Shown: positions 60,464 through 64,000 of the stretch, in pieces | Layout: each line of letters opens with the position of its first letter | Position numbering within the stretch: the first letter of the stretch is position 1 | Origin: Clostridium sp. E02 | Lineage (GTDB): Bacteria; Bacillota; Clostridia; Lachnospirales; Lachnospiraceae | Length of the DNA: 64,000 nucleotides | Direction of reading: 5' to 3' | NCBI RefSeq assembly: GCF_003833015.1 | Contig: NZ_RJLQ01000004.1 | Span: forward strand, 62,001 to 126,000 | Program-made: the position numbers and the translations under genes | The notes under the pieces: model-generated | Told to the model about the DNA's origin: nothing | The model's input: the letters and a program-made list of their open reading frames with translations, nothing else | Database searches by the model: none

Positions 60464-61081
60464 ATGATTGATAAAGTACAGTTAATAGAGGAAATAGAAA
60501 GTTGCGAAAAGCTTTTAATCGGGATCGGGGAAGAGTGGAAGACTGAGTTGGTTCCAGATCTTCCCAGGCTTTATGAAAAGATGAACAAGATCATCGGGAA
60601 AAAAGACTATTTTATCATAACTACGGTGACAGATGGAACCATCTTTACTTCATCCCTAGAGTCAAGTAAGATTGTAGCTCCTTGCGGCAATCAGACATGG
60701 AGACAGTGCCAAAAATCCTGTACCAAGGATATCTGGGAACAAGGTGAAATCCCAGACGATATCTGTCCCCACTGTAAGGCTCCTTTAATAGGCAATACCA
60801 TAGAAGCAGAAGACTATATTGAAGAAGGATATCTTCCCCAATGGAAGGCATACACGGAATGGCTTGCAAAAACATTAAATAAAAGGCTGCTTGTTTTGGA
60901 ATTGGGAGTAGGATTTCAAACACCAACGGTCATCCGATGGCCATTTGAGAAAACAGTGTCTGTTCATAAGAAGGCCATGTTATATCGGATACATGAGACG
61001 TATCCTCAGCTGACAGAAGGGCTGCAGGGGAGAGCCGAGTCGATTTCTGAAAATTCAGTGGAATTCTTCCGGAATTTATAA
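60464..61081 (+). CDS. Sir2-like protein (divergent NAD-dependent deacetylase family)
   Basis: A 205-residue soluble protein with a possible zinc site, CQKSC and CPHC (about residues 83-87 and 104-107), as in the small domain of Sir2 enzymes. It has a possible nucleotide loop LLIGIGEEWK near residue 18 and a late strand LLVLELGVGFQTPTVIRWPFEK. The canonical GAGxS and HG motifs of active sirtuins are not evident. So it could bind NAD or be a degenerate paralogue. It stands alone, divergent from the DUF4430 operon, behind AAGGAAG. Confidence 0.6.
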   Translation: MIDKVQLIEEIESCEKLLIGIGEEWKTELVPDLPRLYEKMNKIIGKKDYFIITTVTDGTIFTSSLESSKIVAPCGNQTWRQCQKSCTKDIWEQGEIPDDICPHCKAPLIGNTIEAEDYIEEGYLPQWKAYTEWLAKTLNKRLLVLELGVGFQTPTVIRWPFEKTVSVHKKAMLYRIHETYPQLTEGLQGRAESISENSVEFFRNL

Positions 61082-61093
61082 GAGGATTGTGCG

Positions 61094-61122
61094 TTGTACA
61101 TTCTAGCTTGATATGTTAAAAT
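61094..61122 (+). promoter_or_regulatory. Candidate promoter for hisH-hisF
   Basis: TTGTAC and TAAAAT are separated by 17 bases and end about 30 bases before the hisH ATG. No T-box or other leader element fits in the remaining short stretch. Confidence 0.45.
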
Positions 61123-61152
61123 GTTGAGAAAAGGCGAAAAGAGGTGTCTGCC

Positions 61153-61761
61153 ATGATTGGAATAATCGACTACGATGCTGGAAATCTAAAAAGCGTAGAA
61201 AAAGCACTGATCGCATTGGGAGAAGAACCGGTGGTAAGCAGAGATCCAGATGTTTTACTATCTGCTGATAAGGTCATTTTACCAGGGGTGGGTTCCTTTG
61301 GAGATGCGATGGAAAAACTCCATCACTATCAACTAGAAGATGTGATTTTGCAGATTGTATCAAGAGGAACTCCTTTTCTTGGAATTTGTCTTGGACTTCA
61401 GCTTCTGTTTGAAAGCAGTGAGGAATGCCAAGGAGTAAAGGGACTTTCACTTCTTCCTGGGAAGATTGTAAAATTTCCGGATACATTAGGACTTAAAGTA
61501 CCTCATATGGGCTGGAACCGTTTGAACATGAAACCAGGGGCTAGACTTTTTAAAGGAGTGGATTCTGGTGCATATGTCTATTTTGTCCATTCATATTATT
61601 TAGAGGCAGACGTAGCAGAAGATGTGGCAGCCACTGCGGAATATGGAGTGACCATTGGTGCCTCTGTGGAACGAGAAAATCTTTTTGCTTGTCAGTTTCA
61701 TCCGGAAAAAAGCGGGGATACAGGTCTTGCAATTTTAAAGAATTTTATTCAGATGACTTAG
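61153..61761 (+). CDS. hisH: Imidazole glycerol phosphate synthase, glutaminase subunit
   Basis: A 202-residue glutamine amidotransferase that supplies ammonia to HisF in histidine synthesis. It has [18 protein letters not shown] at the N-terminus, the oxyanion segment [10 protein letters not shown], the nucleophile [11 protein letters not shown] (Cys about 79), and the His-Glu pair in CQFHPEKSG. The ATG is chosen 7 bases behind GAGGT; a GTG three codons earlier overlaps that site. HisF follows after 12 bases. Other his genes are not in view. Confidence 0.95.
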   Translation: MIGIIDYDAGNLKSVEKALIALGEEPVVSRDPDVLLSADKVILPGVGSFGDAMEKLHHYQLEDVILQIVSRGTPFLGICLGLQLLFESSEECQGVKGLSLLPGKIVKFPDTLGLKVPHMGWNRLNMKPGARLFKGVDSGAYVYFVHSYYLEADVAEDVAATAEYGVTIGASVERENLFACQFHPEKSGDTGLAILKNFIQMT

Positions 61762-61773
61762 AGGAGGGACCGG

Positions 61774-62535
61774 ATGCTGACAAAAAGAATTATTCCATGC
61801 CTGGATGTACATAACGGCAGAGTTGTGAAAGGTGTAAATTTTGTAAACTTAAAAGATGCAGGTGATCCAGTTGCGATTGCAGAGGCATATGACAAGGCTG
61901 GTGCAGATGAACTGGTATTTCTTGATATCACGGCTTCCTCTGATCAGAGGAACACGGTGGTGGATATGGTAAGACGGGTGGCTGAAAAGGTATTTATTCC
62001 GTTTACCGTTGGAGGAGGCATCCGTACCGTTCAAGATTTTAAATTGCTGCTAAGAGAAGGCGCAGATAAAATAGCGATTAATTCTTCTGCGATCAATACT
62101 CCGGATCTGATACGGGAAGCAGCAGATAAATTTGGACGTCAATGCGTGGTGGTGGCGATTGATGCCAGAAGGAAAGCAGACGGCAGTGGCTTTTCCGTAT
62201 TTAAAAATGGAGGTCGGGTGGATACTGGTCTGGATGCCCTTACATGGGCAATGGAAGCAGATCGCCTTGGGGCAGGCGAGATTTTATTGACCAGTATGGA
62301 CTGCGATGGAACAAAATCCGGTTATGACAATGAACTAACCCGTCTCATCTCAGATTCCGTATCCGTACCAGTGATTGCTTCTGGAGGAGCAGGATCCAAG
62401 GAACATTTTTATCAAACACTGACAAAAGGTGGAGCAGATGCGGCTCTTGCAGCCTCTTTGTTTCATTATAAGGAACTGGAGATTATAGAGGTTAAACGGT
62501 ACTTAGAAGACAAAGGAGTGCCTGTACGAATTTAA
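61774..62535 (+). CDS. hisF: Imidazole glycerol phosphate synthase, cyclase subunit
   Basis: A 253-residue TIM barrel of standard length. Motifs include [17 protein letters not shown] with the catalytic Asp11, [38 protein letters not shown] with the second catalytic Asp, and [20 protein letters not shown] precedes the ATG. With HisH it converts PRFAR and glutamine into imidazole glycerol phosphate and AICAR. Confidence 0.96.
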   Translation: MLTKRIIPCLDVHNGRVVKGVNFVNLKDAGDPVAIAEAYDKAGADELVFLDITASSDQRNTVVDMVRRVAEKVFIPFTVGGGIRTVQDFKLLLREGADKIAINSSAINTPDLIREAADKFGRQCVVVAIDARRKADGSGFSVFKNGGRVDTGLDALTWAMEADRLGAGEILLTSMDCDGTKSGYDNELTRLISDSVSVPVIASGGAGSKEHFYQTLTKGGADAALAASLFHYKELEIIEVKRYLEDKGVPVRI

Positions 62536-62572
62536 ACCGGGAAAATCCGGGATGATACAAAGGAGAGATACA

Positions 62573-63268
62573 ATGGGAGCAATTGATAACGATTGGCAGA
62601 ACCCTTTGAGTGAAGAGTTTAAAAAGTCATATTATAGAGAACTTTATGAAAAAGTAAAGAAAGAATACGAAACGAATGTGGTATTTCCAGATTCGAATGA
62701 CATATTCAATGCATTTTTATTTACCCCTCTTTCTAAAGTAAAGGTGGTTATTATAGGGCAGGATCCTTATCATAACACAGGGCAGGCACATGGCCTTTGC
62801 TTTTCGGTAAAACCGGAAGTGGATATCCCACCTTCTTTAGTTAACATTTATCGGGAACTAAGTGATGATTTGGGATGTGAGATCCCAAGTCATGGGTATT
62901 TAAAAAAATGGGCAGATCAGGGAGTCATGTTACTAAATACCGTTTTGACAGTACGTGCTCACGCAGCCAATTCTCATCAAGGGATTGGGTGGGAAACATT
63001 TACGGATGCCGCCATCCGGATTCTCAATGAAGAAGATCGCCCAATGGTCTTTCTGTTATGGGGACGTCCAGCGCAGAGAAAAAAGACCATGCTTACGAAT
63101 CCCAAGCACCTGATTTTAGAAGCTCCACATCCGAGTCCACTTTCGGCATACCGGGGATTTTTTGGATGCCGGCATTTTAGTAAGACAAATGCATTTTTAG
63201 TGTCTCATGGAGTGGAGCCCATAGACTGGCAGATAGAAAATATGAATGAAACAGAGGAATCAAAATGA
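62573..63268 (+). CDS. ung: Uracil-DNA glycosylase (family 1)
   Basis: A 231-residue repair enzyme that removes uracil from DNA. The family-1 motifs are present: IGQDPYHNTGQAHGLCFSV with the catalytic Asp, LLNTVLTVRAHAANSHQGIGW, and HPSPLSAYRGFFGCRHFSKTN. I chose the ATG 6 bases after AAAGGAGAG; seven further in-frame codons upstream lack a ribosome site. Its stop overlaps the uppP start by 4 bases (ATGA). Confidence 0.95.
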   Translation: MGAIDNDWQNPLSEEFKKSYYRELYEKVKKEYETNVVFPDSNDIFNAFLFTPLSKVKVVIIGQDPYHNTGQAHGLCFSVKPEVDIPPSLVNIYRELSDDLGCEIPSHGYLKKWADQGVMLLNTVLTVRAHAANSHQGIGWETFTDAAIRILNEEDRPMVFLLWGRPAQRKKTMLTNPKHLILEAPHPSPLSAYRGFFGCRHFSKTNAFLVSHGVEPIDWQIENMNETEESK

Positions 63269-64000
63269 ATCTCATCGAATTTTTAAAAGTAATCGTACTG
63301 GGCATTGTAGAGGGGTTTACGGAATGGCTTCCCATCAGTAGTACTGGACACATGATTTTAGTTGACCAGGTCATTCGTCTAAACCAACCCCAGTCTTACA
63401 AAGATATGTTTATGGTGGTAATACAGCTAGGAGCCATACTTGCTGTTGTTGTTTTGTATTTTGAAAAGTTGAATCCATTTTCTTCCAGAAAAAAGATGGA
63501 ACAGAAGAAAGACACTATGATTTTATGGAGTAAAATTGTGATTGCTTGTTTGCCGGCAGCCATCATTGGACTTTTGCTTAACGATTTAATCGAAAAGTAC
63601 ACCATGAATGCCTATGTTGTATCGGCTGCTTTGATTATTTATGGCGTTTTGTTTATACTGATCGAAAACAAAAATCATTACCGGATCTTTGAGGTACAAA
63701 AAGTAGGGGAAATTTCCTATCGGACTGCATTATACATTGGTTTGTTTCAGTGTCTTGCTATGATACCAGGAACTTCCCGGTCTGGTTCTACGATACTAGG
63801 CGCTATGATCCTGGGTTGTTCTAGAACCGCGTCTGCGGAATTTTCTTTTTTTCTCGGAATTCCAGTTATGTTTGGAGCCAGTCTATTAAAAATTGTAAAG
63901 TATGGGATGAATTTTACTGGAGTACAGATTTTTTATCTTATTTTTGGGATGATCGTTGCTTTTCTTGTATCCATCTATTCCATCAAATTCTTAATGGGTT
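63265..64000 (+). CDS. uppP: Undecaprenyl-diphosphatase UppP (BacA), 3' truncated by the window
   Basis: The frame starts at an ATG overlapping the ung stop and runs open to the last base, giving 245 residues of a protein that is usually about 270. It is an integral membrane phosphatase that recycles the cell-wall lipid carrier. The two signature regions are visible: GIVEGFTEWLPISSTGHMIL (13-32, with the (E/Q)xxxE segment and Ser/Thr cluster) and MIPGTSRSGSTI near residue 170. Several hydrophobic helices alternate with Lys/Arg-rich loops. Bacitracin tolerance is a known effect of this family. Confidence 0.95.
   Translation, partial: MNLIEFLKVIVLGIVEGFTEWLPISSTGHMILVDQVIRLNQPQSYKDMFMVVIQLGAILAVVVLYFEKLNPFSSRKKMEQKKDTMILWSKIVIACLPAAIIGLLLNDLIEKYTMNAYVVSAALIIYGVLFILIENKNHYRIFEVQKVGEISYRTALYIGLFQCLAMIPGTSRSGSTILGAMILGCSRTASAEFSFFLGIPVMFGASLLKIVKYGMNFTGVQIFYLIFGMIVAFLVSIYSIKFLMG

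Overview
The window reads as chromosome of an anaerobic, spore-forming, glycan-fermenting clostridium. A Lachnospiraceae (Clostridium cluster XIVa, Lacrimispora-like) host is my inference from several features: AT-leaning base use, strong AGGAGG ribosome sites, spore-coat genes, many [FeFe] hydrogenase-type genes, ABC sugar importers without their own ATPase, and YesMN-type regulation. No plasmid, integrase or transposase is visible. The window is cut at both ends, through an aldolase-like gene at the left and uppP at the right.

1-9.7 kb is an aldarate (glucarate/galactarate) module: the end of a DapA-family aldolase/dehydratase, glycerate kinase, a PrpR_N-type AAA+ regulator whose sigma54-contact motif is missing, two glucarate dehydratase paralogues, and a TctB-TctA-TctC tripartite tricarboxylate-type transporter that is probably the acid-sugar importer. 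9.7-32 kb is a glycan module: LysR, two GH105 unsaturated-uronyl hydrolases, a YesM/YesN-type sensor pair, two ABC importers without ATPases, two large GH38 alpha-mannosidases, a HAD-like protein, an AraC regulator and an unrecognised 227-aa protein. GH38 with GH105 suggests disassembly inside the cell of lyase-generated oligosaccharides carrying an unsaturated uronic acid and alpha-mannose, such as xanthan-like side chains.

32-40.6 kb is mixed: a lone holin-like gene, two GNAT acetyltransferases (one frameshifted), a seven-gene tRNA cluster on the minus strand with a consensus promoter, ogt, a lipoprotein gene, a NitT/TauT-type ABC transporter and purine nucleoside phosphorylase.

40.7-54.4 kb is the most striking region, a hydrogenase and redox-signalling supercluster. 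It holds a sensory-type operon ([2Fe-2S] thioredoxin-like protein, H-cluster/PAS protein, SpoIIE/PP2C phosphatase), a group-B-like [FeFe] hydrogenase, a NAD-linked HydABC-type hydrogenase operon with an embedded HATPase protein, and a divergent operon of DRTGG protein, RsbW-like HATPase, H-cluster-like Fe-S protein, second DRTGG protein and PHP-domain protein. A spore-coat pair sits inside the cluster. Phosphatase and anti-sigma-like kinases occur together without a visible sigma factor or STAS partner, which suggests a partner-switching circuit driven by an Fe-S or H2 sensor.

54.5-64 kb carries an Old Yellow Enzyme-type ene-reductase, a polysaccharide deacetylase, an RlmI-like methyltransferase, an ECF S component with a DUF4430 surface protein, a Sir2-like protein, hisH-hisF, ung and the start of uppP. 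No CRISPR array, rRNA, riboswitch or insertion sequence was recognised.
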